Below, piece by piece: positions 53,863 to 64,000 of a stretch of 64,000 nt of DNA. Numbering within the stretch: the stretch's first letter is position 1; every line of letters starts with the position of its first letter. Source of the DNA: Cohnella cholangitidis (lineage in GTDB: Bacteria; Bacillota; Bacilli; Paenibacillales; Paenibacillaceae); the NCBI RefSeq assembly GCF_014107495.1, contig NZ_CP041969.1, forward strand, positions 3,645,501 through 3,709,500, read 5' to 3'. A program made the translations under genes and the position numbers. A model generated the notes under the pieces. It worked only from the letters and a program-made list of their open reading frames with translations, searched no databases and had not been told where the DNA came from.

Positions 53863-55510
53863 AACGCTAATTGTCGATGACGAAGCCCGTATCCGCCGCG
53901 GCATCGAACGGCTGGTCCACTCTTGCGGGGATGACTGGGAAGTCGTGGCTACCGCGAGCGACGGGAGGGAAGCTCTCGACTGCTTTCATCGGCTGCAAGG
54001 AGCCGTCGATTTATTGATCACCGACGTGAAGATGCCGGAGATGGACGGGTTGACCTTGATCAAGGAAGCGAAGAAGCAGTATTCGTTCTATCCGTTGCTA
54101 ATCAGCGGTTATGATGACTTCTCTTACCTGCAGACGGCGCTGCGGGAAGGCGCGCTGGATTATCTTCTCAAGCCGGTCGACCGCGAACAGTTCCGTTCGC
54201 GGATGGCGGAGATCCGAACGATCGTTACCGACGGGCGCTATCAAAGCCTTAAGCAAGGAGAGATGGTTCGGGAATCGGAGCAATTGAAGAAAACAAGGCA
54301 AATTCAAACGTTAAGCTATATTACTTCCATGGGAATCGACATGACGACGCTAGGGTATTGGGTTGACGAGTTTCCCAAGGGATCTTACGTGCTCCTGTCC
54401 ATTCGGATGGACACGCTGCCCGTTAAGACGAGAAGCTATAAGCCGAACGACTGGAAAGCCTATTACTACGCGCTCGAGAATATTATGGGAGAGGTGTTGG
54501 ACAATCAATTCCGGCAGACGGACGAGCTCGGATGGAGCTGGCGGGGAGCGGAATCGGATTTCTGGATGCTGCTGTACAGTCCCGAGCCCGAGTTCGATTG
54601 GGATAACGCGGCTTACGATCTGGCGGTCAAAATCCGTTCCGCTATTCAGACCTATACGCCCTTCTCGGTATCCGTCGCCTACGGAGACGCCATATCGGAT
54701 TTGTACGTGCTGCCCGAAGCCAAGCGCCAAGCCGCGGCTCTGATGAACTATCGTTTTCTCCATGGGGGCAACCAGGTGTTCCGGCCGCTGAGCGGGAATG
54801 GAGAAGGAAAAGCATCGAGTCAGAACGACAAGGATCTGACCCTGTCGGCCCAGAAGCTCAAGCGCAGCGTAGAACAAGGCCATTCGCAAGAGGCAGCCGA
54901 TTATGCCAAGCTTTACTTCGATCAATTGGATCGTCTGGATTCTCCGGCTAACTTGCGTAAGGCGGTTCAGAACGCGATGATTCTGATTCATTCGGCGGGC
55001 TTGGAGAACCGCGGCGGGATCGAAGGCTCGGCGTCCCTCGAGGACGAGCTTCACAAAGTGGAGAGGGCAAGCAATTTGCACGAGTTGAAAATGTGCGTGA
55101 AGCAGCTGGTGGATCGAGTGATCGGCGATATTCGCCAAGCGCGCGAGAGCAGCAACATGAAGCCCGTGGAACAAGCGAAAGGCTGGATTGACGACCACTT
55201 GGACCAGGACATTACGATCAAGAAGATCGCCGATCAAGTGTACATGAACCCGACCTATTTCAGCGAAGTATTCAAAATGCAAACCGGGGATACCGTGCTC
55301 GACTATTTGACCAGGAAACGGATCGATAGAGCAAAGGACCTGTTGGCCGACCATCGTTTGAAGCTGCAGGACGTGTGCGCGCGGATCGGGTACCAGGACG
55401 TCAAGTATTTCAGTCGTCTATTCAAGATTTGGACGGGGCAAACTCCGTCTAAATTCAGAGAACAGCATGTCTTCCAAGGAGGAGATGGACAAAATGAACC
55501 GGAGCAATAA
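53849..55510 (+). CDS. YesN-type AraC response regulator
   Basis: 553 residues from ATG 53849 (GGGGGGA 8 nt upstream). Receiver domain with VDDEARIRRGIE, phospho-acceptor Asp in LLITDVKMPEMDG and LDYLLKPVDRE. A long middle region follows, then a C-terminal AraC double helix-turn-helix (ITIKKIADQVYMNPTYFSE, LQDVCARIGYQDVKYFSRLF). It probably activates the importer genes downstream when the kinase senses sugar. Overlaps the mutarotase gene by 17 nt. Confidence 0.94.
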   Translation: MQKIRTLIVDDEARIRRGIERLVHSCGDDWEVVATASDGREALDCFHRLQGAVDLLITDVKMPEMDGLTLIKEAKKQYSFYPLLISGYDDFSYLQTALREGALDYLLKPVDREQFRSRMAEIRTIVTDGRYQSLKQGEMVRESEQLKKTRQIQTLSYITSMGIDMTTLGYWVDEFPKGSYVLLSIRMDTLPVKTRSYKPNDWKAYYYALENIMGEVLDNQFRQTDELGWSWRGAESDFWMLLYSPEPEFDWDNAAYDLAVKIRSAIQTYTPFSVSVAYGDAISDLYVLPEAKRQAAALMNYRFLHGGNQVFRPLSGNGEGKASSQNDKDLTLSAQKLKRSVEQGHSQEAADYAKLYFDQLDRLDSPANLRKAVQNAMILIHSAGLENRGGIEGSASLEDELHKVERASNLHELKMCVKQLVDRVIGDIRQARESSNMKPVEQAKGWIDDHLDQDITIKKIADQVYMNPTYFSEVFKMQTGDTVLDYLTRKRIDRAKDLLADHRLKLQDVCARIGYQDVKYFSRLFKIWTGQTPSKFREQHVFQGGDGQNEPEQ

Positions 55511-55820
55511 GTTTGCATGGACATGGAAGATCAAAGAGGAGTGCTTGGAGGAATACGTGGAGATGCACTTGTCCCCATGGCCGGACATCATGGCCGAGCA
55601 TTCCCGCGCGGGAATTCGGAATTATTCCATTTTCCAGAACGGCAATCGGTTTTTCTATTGCTTCGAGTGCGACGACGTGGAGGCGGCGTTCGGGATCATC
55701 GCGGAGAGCGAGGCGTGCAATCGCTGGAACGCGATCACCTCGAAGATGGTCGAAGGCTCCTTCGACTTTAAGGAAGCCGAGCCCATTCGGCCGATGCGCG
55801 AAGTGTTTTATTTGAAATGA
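55494..55820 (+). CDS. L-rhamnose mutarotase-like protein
   Basis: 108 residues from ATG 55494, 9 nt after AAGGAGGAG. The sequence AWTWKIKEECLEEYVEMHL, with the conserved His and the final RPMREVFYLK, is that of the RhaM family (dimeric alpha/beta-barrel) that interconverts alpha and beta anomers of L-rhamnose or L-fucose. It supports a deoxyhexose substrate for the whole regulon. Confidence 0.9.
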   Translation: MNRSNKFAWTWKIKEECLEEYVEMHLSPWPDIMAEHSRAGIRNYSIFQNGNRFFYCFECDDVEAAFGIIAESEACNRWNAITSKMVEGSFDFKEAEPIRPMREVFYLK

Positions 55821-55837
55821 GATAACCCCATGATATG

Positions 55838-55871
55838 AACCGGATGCCGAATGTCGGCGTTCGGTTTTTTT
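55838..55871 (+). terminator. Intrinsic terminator
   Basis: AACCG...ATGCCGA / TCGGCGT...CGGTT followed by T7, separating the sensor genes from the transporter genes. Confidence 0.75.
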
Positions 55872-55990
55872 GCGTTACCCGTGTTTTATCCCCCCAACCT
55901 GAATAATGTCACCTATGGTGAAAGCGTTATCGCCTGTATCTTTAGTTTACGAGAAAGAGAGGCACCTAGAGAGAAGGAGGAGAAGCGGGC

Positions 55991-57522
<1,532 letters not shown>

Positions 57523-57526
<4 letters not shown>

Positions 57527-58572
57527 AACAGACAGCAACGGAGTCCGCCGGATTGCAAGGAACGCAGGCAGGACAAGTAACGCAGCAGCGTTCGATCAGC
57601 GCCATGATCGCGAAGTTCCGGGAGCTGGGGCTGCTCGCCTTCATTCTCTTGTTATCGGTTGGCGTACAGCTTCGCAATCCGAGCTTCCTCACTTGGGAGA
57701 ATATAAGCGATATTGCTACGAATACGGCGATCCTCAGCATTCTGGCGGTCGGAATGATGCTAGTCATCATTACGAGAGGAATCGATCTATCGATAGGCGC
57801 GACGTTAGCTTTGTCCGGAATGACCGCCGCGTTGACGGTAAGCCATTACCCGGAGTTGCATCCGCTGCTTGCGGTTGCGTTGGGAGTCGGAATCGGATTG
57901 GCGTGCGGGATGGTGCTGGGCTTCCTGGTATCTTGGGTTAATATCCTGCCGATCATCGCTACCTTGGGGATGATGAACGTGTTCCGGGGATTAACTTTCG
58001 AGACGAGCGGCGGGAAATGGGTCAGCGCGCATCAGATGCCGGCCAGCTTCAAAGCCATCGCTACGGGATCGGTGTTCGGGATCAACAATCTGATCCTGAT
58101 CGCCATTCTGATCTATATCGTTGCTTATTATTTCGTAAGTCACACCCGCACGGGAAGACGGATCTACGCGGTCGGGAGCAACCCGGATTCCGCGGAGATC
58201 AGCGGGATTCGCACGGGAAGAATTTTGTGGCTCGTGTACACGATCATGGGCGGTCTATCCGGGCTTGCGGGCGTGCTGTGGGTATCCAAATTCGCCTCGG
58301 CTCAAGGAGATACCGCATCCGGTTACGAGCTTAGCGTTATCGCGGCCTGCGTGCTCGGCGGCGTCAGCATCGCCGGCGGCGTAGGGAAAATATCCGGAAT
58401 CGTGCTCGGCTCGATTTTGCTCGGAATATTGAACAATGCCCTTCCGATGATCAACGTTTCGCCGTTCTGGCAGATGTTCATCCAAGGGACGATTATCCTC
58501 ATAGCCGTGCTGGTCAATGCTCTGGTCAAGCGGGGAATCGACCGCAATCATCTGATGAGGAGGAAAATATAA
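57523..58572 (+). CDS. Sugar ABC permease (CUT2), first
   Basis: 349 residues from ATG 57523, overlapping the ATPase stop by 4 nt. Eight to ten membrane helices; characteristic ITRGIDLSIGATLALSGM, TGRRIYAVGSNPDSAEISGI and CVLGGVSIAGGVG motifs of RbsC/RhaP/RhaQ permeases. It works with the second permease as a heterodimer. Confidence 0.94.
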
Positions 58573-58575
58573 GCC

Positions 58576-59565
58576 ATGGAACCGAGATTGCTTGCGAACA
58601 AGAAGGATTTTACGCTTAAGGGCTTTTTCCTCCAATGGGAGTGGCTGCTGGTCGTTCTGATTATGGCCGTGTTCGTCATGAACGCGAATTTGTCCGAGTA
58701 TTTCATGGACTACGACAACCTGAGGGACGCGACGATGGGGTTCTTGGATAAAGCTTTCATCGTGCTGCCTATGGTATTCATCATCCTGATGGGAGACATC
58801 GATATTTCCGTCGGTTCGATCGTCGCTTTGTCCTCCGTCATCATGGCCGATCTGTACAATCACGGAATGCCGATGGAAATGGCCATGATCATTTGTTTGG
58901 CGGTGGGCACGTTATGCGGTTGGATTAACGGGATGCTGATCGTCAGGTTCAAGGAGCTGTCCGCGGTAATCGTGACGTTGGCGACGATGATCATCTACCG
59001 GGGGATCGCTTATATTCTGCTGGAAGATCAAGCTTCGGGCAAATTTCCGAAATGGTTCAAATTTCTGGCATGGGACTACGTCGGCAACATTCCGTTCATC
59101 CTTATCGCCTTCGTGGCAGTCGCCGTCGCGTTCTGGATTTTGCTCCACAAGACGACTTTCGGAAGAAGGGTATACGCGATCGGCAACAACGCTACGGCGA
59201 GCCGTTATTCCGGTGTGCAAGTGGATAAAATCAAGATCGTCGTCTTCACGCTCGCCGGGTTGATGGCTGCCGTAACGGCAATCTTCCTGACCTCGCGGAT
59301 GGGGAGCACGCGTCCGAACATCGCGACGGGGTACGAGCTCGAAGTCATTGCGATGGTCGTGCTCGGCGGGATTAGCACGGCGGGAGGCAAGGGCAGGATG
59401 ATCGGGGCGATTCTTGCGGTATTCCTGATCGGCTTCCTGCGCTACGGGCTAGGACTCGTGAACGTATCCGCCCAAATGCTGCTGATCATCCTAGGTTTGT
59501 TGCTCATTTTCTCGGTGGCGATCCCTCAGCTCAAGCAGAAGTTCGCGGTGGGACGCAAGAAGTGA
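58576..59565 (+). CDS. Sugar ABC permease (CUT2), second
   Basis: 329 residues, AGGAGGAAA upstream. LMGDIDISVGSIVALSSVIM, TTFGRRVYAIGNNATASRYS and MVVLGGISTAGGKG mark the same RbsC-like family. Two distinct permeases, as in RhaPQ/LsrCD systems, rather than one homodimer as in ribose importers. Confidence 0.94.
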   Translation: MEPRLLANKKDFTLKGFFLQWEWLLVVLIMAVFVMNANLSEYFMDYDNLRDATMGFLDKAFIVLPMVFIILMGDIDISVGSIVALSSVIMADLYNHGMPMEMAMIICLAVGTLCGWINGMLIVRFKELSAVIVTLATMIIYRGIAYILLEDQASGKFPKWFKFLAWDYVGNIPFILIAFVAVAVAFWILLHKTTFGRRVYAIGNNATASRYSGVQVDKIKIVVFTLAGLMAAVTAIFLTSRMGSTRPNIATGYELEVIAMVVLGGISTAGGKGRMIGAILAVFLIGFLRYGLGLVNVSAQMLLIILGLLLIFSVAIPQLKQKFAVGRKK

Positions 59566-59644
59566 CTCGCGCTACATTACGGTCCGAAGACTGTTATGTA
59601 TAGATGAAATGATGAAATTACAGACGAAAAGGGAGGAAATGAAA

Positions 59645-60733
59645 GTGAAAAAGTTTTTGGGAATCTGTCTGACGGCTGTGATGTTGATGGTACTCGTATC
59701 GGCATGCGGAAGCAATAATTCCGACAACGGCAACAAGGAAGCATCGAGCAGTCCGCAAGCCAGCTCCTCGGAGAGCGCAGCGCCGTCCGGCGATGCAGGC
59801 GGCAAGAAGAAATTCGCCATCATCTTCAAAAATACCGGCAACCCGTACGGCGAGAAGGAAATGGAAGGCTATAAGAAAGCGATCGAAGAGCTGGGTTACG
59901 AAGCGATTCTGAAAGCGCCCGACCAGCCGACCGCGGAAGCTCAAATCACGATGATCGACGAGTTGATCTCCCAGAAGGTCGATGCTTTGGCTATCGTCGG
60001 CAATGACCCGGACGCTCTTCAACCGGCTTTGGAAAAAGCGATGAATGCCGGAATCAAAGTGTTGTCCCTCGATTCCGCCGTTAACGCGGACAGCCGCATG
60101 GTACACGTGAACCAAGCGGATCCCGAGCTTATCGGACGTACGCTGATCCAAGGCGTGGTCGAGATGATCGGCGGATCCGGCGAAATCGCGATTCTTAGCG
60201 CGACATCCCAAGCAACGAACCAAAATGCTTGGATCGAGTGGATGAAAAAAGAACTGGAAGATCCTAAGTACGCGGACGTTAAATTGGTTAAAGTCGCATA
60301 CGGCGACGATCTTCGCGACAAGAGCGTATCCGAGACGGAAGCTCTGCTGAAATCGTACCCGAACCTCAAAGGGATTATCGCTCCGACTACGGTAGGGATC
60401 GCCGCCGCGGGCAAAGTACTGACGGACAAAGGCCTCAAAGGCAAAGTGCAATTGACCGGCCTTGGACTGCCAAGCGAGATGGCGGAATACATCGAAAGCG
60501 GCGTATGCCCTTGGATGTACCTGTGGAATCCGCTTGACGTAGGATACCTGTCCGGTTATGCGGCCGATGCTCTCGTTAAAGGAACGATCACCGGCAAAGT
60601 AGGAGACAAATTGACGGCCGGTACGCTGGGCGAGAAAGAAGTTATCGCGGACGGCGAAGGCACGCAAATCATGCTTGGCGCCCCGTTCAAATTCGATGCT
60701 TCCAACATCGCGGAGTGGAAAGCGGTTTACTAA
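59645..60733 (+). CDS. Sugar ABC substrate-binding lipoprotein (RhaS/LsrB-like)
   Basis: 362 residues from GTG 59645 (GGGAGG 8 nt upstream; the ATG 59639 is too close to it). Lipobox VSAC (Cys about 20) and a Ser/Ala/Gly linker. Family 4 binding fold: FAIIFKNTGNPYGEKEMEGY, QKVDALAIVGNDPDALQPAL, VSETEALLKSYPNLKGIIAP. Provides substrate to the CUT2 importer. Paralogous to the sensor-associated lipoprotein at 50991. Confidence 0.93.
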   Translation: MKKFLGICLTAVMLMVLVSACGSNNSDNGNKEASSSPQASSSESAAPSGDAGGKKKFAIIFKNTGNPYGEKEMEGYKKAIEELGYEAILKAPDQPTAEAQITMIDELISQKVDALAIVGNDPDALQPALEKAMNAGIKVLSLDSAVNADSRMVHVNQADPELIGRTLIQGVVEMIGGSGEIAILSATSQATNQNAWIEWMKKELEDPKYADVKLVKVAYGDDLRDKSVSETEALLKSYPNLKGIIAPTTVGIAAAGKVLTDKGLKGKVQLTGLGLPSEMAEYIESGVCPWMYLWNPLDVGYLSGYAADALVKGTITGKVGDKLTAGTLGEKEVIADGEGTQIMLGAPFKFDASNIAEWKAVY

Positions 60734-60789
60734 GAAGCGGAGAGACGCAACGGATATACGATGATGAGGCCGGCCACGATGGTCGTAGC

Positions 60790-60925
60790 CCCGGCAAATA
60801 GACAGTAAATAAAGCCTAGTTTATGCAGCGATCTTTTCTCGGTATTCTACCGGGGAGAGGTCGCTTAACTTTTTTTTTGGAATCGGCCTGCTTGTCTTCG
60901 CAGATACTTCTTTAATTTTGTCACC
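60790..60925 (-). mobile_element. Remnant of an IS3-family transposase 3' end
   Basis: On the minus strand, ending with the stop at 60831-60833, the frame reads KKLSDLSPVEYREKIAA, matching the conserved C-terminus of IS3-family OrfB (...L..LSPVEYR). The following ACTGTCTATTTGCCGGGGC (about 60791-60812) resembles an IS3-type end. The rest of the element is missing, so this is a decayed relic between the importer and the dehydrogenase gene. Confidence 0.65.
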
Positions 60926-61023
60926 CCTTGTCCGCGCCAATGTCACTTGATGTTTGAATACAACATGTCATTCATTCGTTCTATGATGGGGGGGTGAAGC
61001 CAAAGATGGAAAGGAGAAAGACC

Positions 61024-62046
61024 ATGAAAGCTGTATACTACATGAAAGCTGAGCGATTTTCCGTCGATGAGATCCCCGAACCGATGATCAAAGATCATCA
61101 GGTTCTATTGAAAGTAAAATCTTGCGGGGTTTGTCGGACGGACATCCACCTGCATCATGGGGAGTTCATGGCTAAGTATCCGCTGGTTCCCGGACACGAA
61201 TTCGTAGGCGAGATCGCGGCGGTAGGGAAAGGTGTCATAGATTTCCAAGTCGGAGACCGGGTATGCGCGGACAACACGGAGCTTTGCGGCCATTGCTACT
61301 ACTGCAGGCGCAATCAACCGCTGTATTGCGAGAATTTCTATTCCCTGGGCGTGAATGGCCCCGGCGGATTTGCCGAGTACGTGGTCGTTAACCATGATAA
61401 GGTGTTCGCGCTCGGGGATCTTCATTACGATCAAGGAGTTATGGTAGAACCTACGGCATGTGCCGTTCACGGGCTTGACGTCATCGACGTTCGGCCGGGC
61501 GACGACGTGCTGATGTTCGGCACGGGCCCGACTGGCCTTATTCTGGCTCAGCTGCTTAAGCATGCGGGAGCTGCGAATCTAGTGGTGGTAGCTTCGGATG
61601 AACGCAAACTCGAACTTGCAAAGGAGTTGGGCGCGGACAGAACCGTCAAGCTGGATCGCCGCGACTATTCCCTGCACGAGGAAGAGCTTCATTCACTTTT
61701 TCCTAAGGGGTTCGATATCGTCATTGATGCAACCGGAGCCAAGGATGTTATCCAGCATATGCCCGCATTTGCCAAGAAGGGCGCGAAAATCGTTATTTAT
61801 GGCGTAGCGTCCCATGACGACGAAATCACGATTAGCCCCTACGAAGTGTTTCAAAAAGAGTTGAAGATCATCGGCTCCTTCGCGCAGACTCACTGCTTCG
61901 ATAGAGCGATCAGCTTCATTCGTAACGGTATCGTGAAGACCGAGCAATTGATTACCCATCGCTTCCCATTGGAGGAATTCGGCAAGGCTATCGACCAGGT
62001 TGAATCGGGCAAAGGACATATCAAGGTTGTCATCGATATTTTATGA
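61024..62046 (+). CDS. Zinc-dependent alcohol/polyol dehydrogenase
   Basis: 340 residues from ATG 61024 (AAAGGAG upstream). Medium-chain dehydrogenase: catalytic zinc ligands in CGVCRTDIHLHHGE and PGHEF, structural zinc cysteines CGHCYYCRRNQPLYC, and NAD-binding GTGPTG. Related to sorbitol/arabitol/threonine dehydrogenases. It oxidises a polyol with NAD. It precedes another sugar importer, suggesting a sugar-alcohol pathway. Confidence 0.92.
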   Translation: MKAVYYMKAERFSVDEIPEPMIKDHQVLLKVKSCGVCRTDIHLHHGEFMAKYPLVPGHEFVGEIAAVGKGVIDFQVGDRVCADNTELCGHCYYCRRNQPLYCENFYSLGVNGPGGFAEYVVVNHDKVFALGDLHYDQGVMVEPTACAVHGLDVIDVRPGDDVLMFGTGPTGLILAQLLKHAGAANLVVVASDERKLELAKELGADRTVKLDRRDYSLHEEELHSLFPKGFDIVIDATGAKDVIQHMPAFAKKGAKIVIYGVASHDDEITISPYEVFQKELKIIGSFAQTHCFDRAISFIRNGIVKTEQLITHRFPLEEFGKAIDQVESGKGHIKVVIDIL

Positions 62047-62219
62047 TGAATTAACCGCTTTCAATTTTGTCGCATGACTGACGTGCCAGAATTGGTAGAT
62101 GTTAGAATAGAACATTTTAGATGTTCTATTCTATAATCGTTTCAAGGAGAGAGCCGGCCGGTTTCATTCTCTCTATCATTCATCAACCAATGAGTTTAAA
62201 AACAGTTAGGGGGATTCAT

Positions 62220-63791
62220 TTGAAAAGATCATTGTCAGCTAGTCTTCTTGCCCTAGTCATGGCGAGCGTACTTATACTGAGCGCATGCTCTTCCGACAAA
62301 GACAACGCCAGCAGCCCAAGCGCAAGTTCGAGTCAACCTTCTGAAAGCGCAAACAATCCGAGTTCCTCTGAATCTGCCGCTCCGGCTGATGGAGATCCTT
62401 TCGGCGGTTGGGTAGAGGGCTTGCCGAAAATCGAAGCTCCTGCCGGATTCAATTGGAAACAATTCGAAGGCACGACATTGAACGTAATCACCGAGAATAC
62501 GCCGCCTTCCTCGGGGTTGGCTGCTAACATTGCGATATTCGAGAAAGCAACTGGTATCAAGGTGAATATCGAGCAGAGCAATCTGGATGTAGTCATAGAG
62601 AAAGCAGGCCTTGATTTTAACGCCCGCAACGATAATTTTCACATCATCTATGCGGATCCGTATCAAATTCTGTCCAAGCAATCCAAGCACTTCCTGGACT
62701 TGAATACGCTTATCAAAGATTCTTCGTTACCTCAAATTCCGGGCGGCATTGATGATTTCATCGAAGCTCAGCTTACGGCTAACGGTTATATGGGAGACAA
62801 GGAGCACCTTTACACGCTGCCTTATGATAACCCGACGATGATCTTGGCCTACCGCAAGGATGTATTTGAGAAATATAAAGACCAGTTTATGGCAGACAAG
62901 GGCTACGACTGGACGCCGGGTCCCGATATGACTTGGGATCAATATTATGAAGTCGCTGCTTGGATCAACCAACAGGTTAAAGCAGGCGTGATTACGGAAG
63001 TCAAATACGGAACCGGTCATCAAGCGAAGCAACATGACTCCCTGATGAACGATTTTAGTAACGTGCTGGTTTCTTTCGGTGGGGAATACTTCCAAGCTGA
63101 AAATATCGGCAGCATCGGTACGACGACTCCTGGAAAATCTTTGCTGACTTCTCCTGAGGCGCTTGAAGCGGCCGAATTCTACAACAAGCTTCTGAAAGAA
63201 GCTGCTCCCGGAAGCAAATCATGGGATTGGTCGGGACTCGCTGAAGCGTTCGCCGCAGGCGAGATCGCAATGGCGCCGGAATGGCATGAATTCTCCGCCA
63301 CATTCGAAGATCCGAATTCTTCCACGGTTGTAGGCAAAGTGGATTGGACGATTCTGCCTAAAGGACCAAAAGCTCGCGGAAACATGTATGGCGGTACGGG
63401 TGTAGGAATCAATAAGTACGTTTCAGAGAAAGAACAGAAGGCGGCTTGGTTGTTCCTGATCTGGGCGACATCTCCTCAAGTCCAATACCAAATTCTTGAT
63501 GTCGGTTTCACCCCGACTCGCCATTCGGTTTACAATCTTCCGGATATCCAGAAGGCATTGAACGACCTTACTTCCGAGGAAGCGAAGAAGCTGCCTCTCG
63601 CTTCATCCTTGAGCGCAGTTCAAGAAGCTTGGAAAGAGGGCAACGTATATATGAGACCGAAAATTCCGATGTGGCCGCAAGTCGATACGATTGTGTACAC
63701 GGAGCTTTCGAAGATGCTTGCAGGCAGACAAAGCCCTGCGGATGCGATGAAAGAGATTTCCAAGCAGAGCAATAAACTGACCGGAAACTAA
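62220..63791 (+). CDS. Carbohydrate ABC substrate-binding lipoprotein (family 1)
   Basis: 523 residues from TTG 62220 (AGGGGGA upstream; an ATG at 62121 has no RBS and hides the signal peptide). Lipobox LSAC (Cys about 21), Ser-rich linker, SBP family 1 fold (YTLPYDNPTMILAYRKDVFE, GEIAMAPEWHEF, GGTGVGINKYVSEKEQKAAW). Larger than most relatives. First gene of an importer whose permease begins at 63892. Confidence 0.92.
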   Translation: MKRSLSASLLALVMASVLILSACSSDKDNASSPSASSSQPSESANNPSSSESAAPADGDPFGGWVEGLPKIEAPAGFNWKQFEGTTLNVITENTPPSSGLAANIAIFEKATGIKVNIEQSNLDVVIEKAGLDFNARNDNFHIIYADPYQILSKQSKHFLDLNTLIKDSSLPQIPGGIDDFIEAQLTANGYMGDKEHLYTLPYDNPTMILAYRKDVFEKYKDQFMADKGYDWTPGPDMTWDQYYEVAAWINQQVKAGVITEVKYGTGHQAKQHDSLMNDFSNVLVSFGGEYFQAENIGSIGTTTPGKSLLTSPEALEAAEFYNKLLKEAAPGSKSWDWSGLAEAFAAGEIAMAPEWHEFSATFEDPNSSTVVGKVDWTILPKGPKARGNMYGGTGVGINKYVSEKEQKAAWLFLIWATSPQVQYQILDVGFTPTRHSVYNLPDIQKALNDLTSEEAKKLPLASSLSAVQEAWKEGNVYMRPKIPMWPQVDTIVYTELSKMLAGRQSPADAMKEISKQSNKLTGN

Positions 63792-63802
63792 CGAATTAGG
63801 GA

Positions 63803-63840
63803 AAGCGGGTTGCCGCACTTACGGCCTACCCGCTTTTTTT
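63803..63840 (+). terminator. Terminator / intercistronic hairpin
   Basis: AAGCGGGT / ACCCGCTT stem with inner GCCG/CGGC and T7, after the binding-protein gene and before the permease start; probably partial termination within the operon. Confidence 0.8.
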
Positions 63841-63891
63841 CCTCCATTTATTATGGATAAGATTGATGGGATAGGAAAGGAGATTGCTTCC

Positions 63892-64000
63892 ATGCCACAG
63901 GGAACAGAGAAACGAAAAGGAAGAGTTAAACGCAACCGTACGGAATTTTGGATGCTTCTTCCTTCCATGATCGTGTTGGCCGCAATCAGCATTTTTCCGT
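63892..64000 (+). CDS. Sugar ABC permease (MalF-like), truncated by window end
   Basis: ATG 63892 follows AAAGGAG. The 36 visible residues (RNRTEFWMLLPSMIVLAAIS and IFP) match the N-terminus and first membrane helix of CUT1 MalF-type permeases. It follows the binding-protein gene, as expected for the importer operon, and continues beyond the window. Confidence 0.75.
   Translation, partial: MPQGTEKRKGRVKRNRTEFWMLLPSMIVLAAISIFP

Noticed and set aside
54350..55354. 334-residue frame on the minus strand
   Set aside because: Antisense shadow of the YesN-type regulator gene.
59618..60667. 349-residue frame on the minus strand
   Set aside because: Antisense shadow of the sugar-binding protein gene; no RBS and His/Arg/Phe-rich composition typical of shadows.

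Overview
The window looks like chromosomal DNA of a moderately GC-rich Firmicute in the Paenibacillus/Cohnella group. This is inferred from strong AGGAGG ribosome binding sites, TTGACA/TATAAT-type promoters, S-layer-homology and copper-amine-oxidase-stalk surface proteins, YesM/YesN two-component pairs, several sugar ABC importers, and YdjO/YkuK-type proteins. No rRNA, CRISPR array, prophage or complete insertion sequence was found.

Layout. 0-6 kb: a truncated gene and a DUF4157 (HExxH) effector-like gene on the minus strand, then a large secreted GH9 glycanase. 6-18.5 kb: a SEC-C protein, a chemoreceptor, small unknowns, two adjacent MutS-domain ATPases, a PD-(D/E)XK-like nuclease with a frameshifted partner, an alpha/beta hydrolase and a Bax-inhibitor-like membrane protein. 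18.5-26 kb: a 51-bp tandem repeat, a 7TM histidine kinase with a SARP-like response regulator, MsrA, and an FG-GAP/Calx-beta/SLH surface protein. 26-32 kb: a five-gene peptide/nickel-type ABC operon, then OsmC. 32-34 kb: a cold-shock gene with a hairpin leader, ydjO, and an unknown.

34-38.1 kb is the most unusual stretch. Three very small genes (two with near-consensus promoters) lead into a tight array of eight tRNA genes (His, Gln, Pro, Asn, Ile, Asp, Tyr, Glu) plus a 74-nt tRNA-sized element that lacks a D-arm. A YkuK/RNase-H-like gene starts 28 nt after the last tRNA. Then come about 480 nt of structured, apparently non-coding sequence with tRNA pieces (a T-arm placed before a D-arm and a UUU anticodon arm), and an SPFH/Band-7 (slipin) gene. 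SPFH proteins have been linked by comparative genomics to tRNA-like RNAs in bacterial RNA-repair loci, so this is the best candidate for an undescribed RNA-maintenance or stress system.

39-43.7 kb: a LacI-controlled carbohydrate ABC importer with repeated TTATCGAT operators. 43.8-48.2 kb: Ku, a thioesterase, a stalk-domain protein and a transglutaminase. 48.3-60.7 kb: a sugar regulon with an AraC regulator, a fucose/arabinose-type isomerase, a binding-protein/YesM/YesN three-component sensor, a rhamnose-mutarotase-like protein and a complete RbsA/RhaT-type ABC importer. 60.8 kb: the decayed 3' end of an IS3-family transposase. 61-64 kb: a zinc polyol dehydrogenase and the start of another sugar ABC importer.

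Three genes (second MutS-like, nuclease partner, first peptide permease) each carry an apparent single-base loss in a G/C run. These are either consensus errors or true mutations. Intergenic tandem repeats of about 50-bp period occur at four places.
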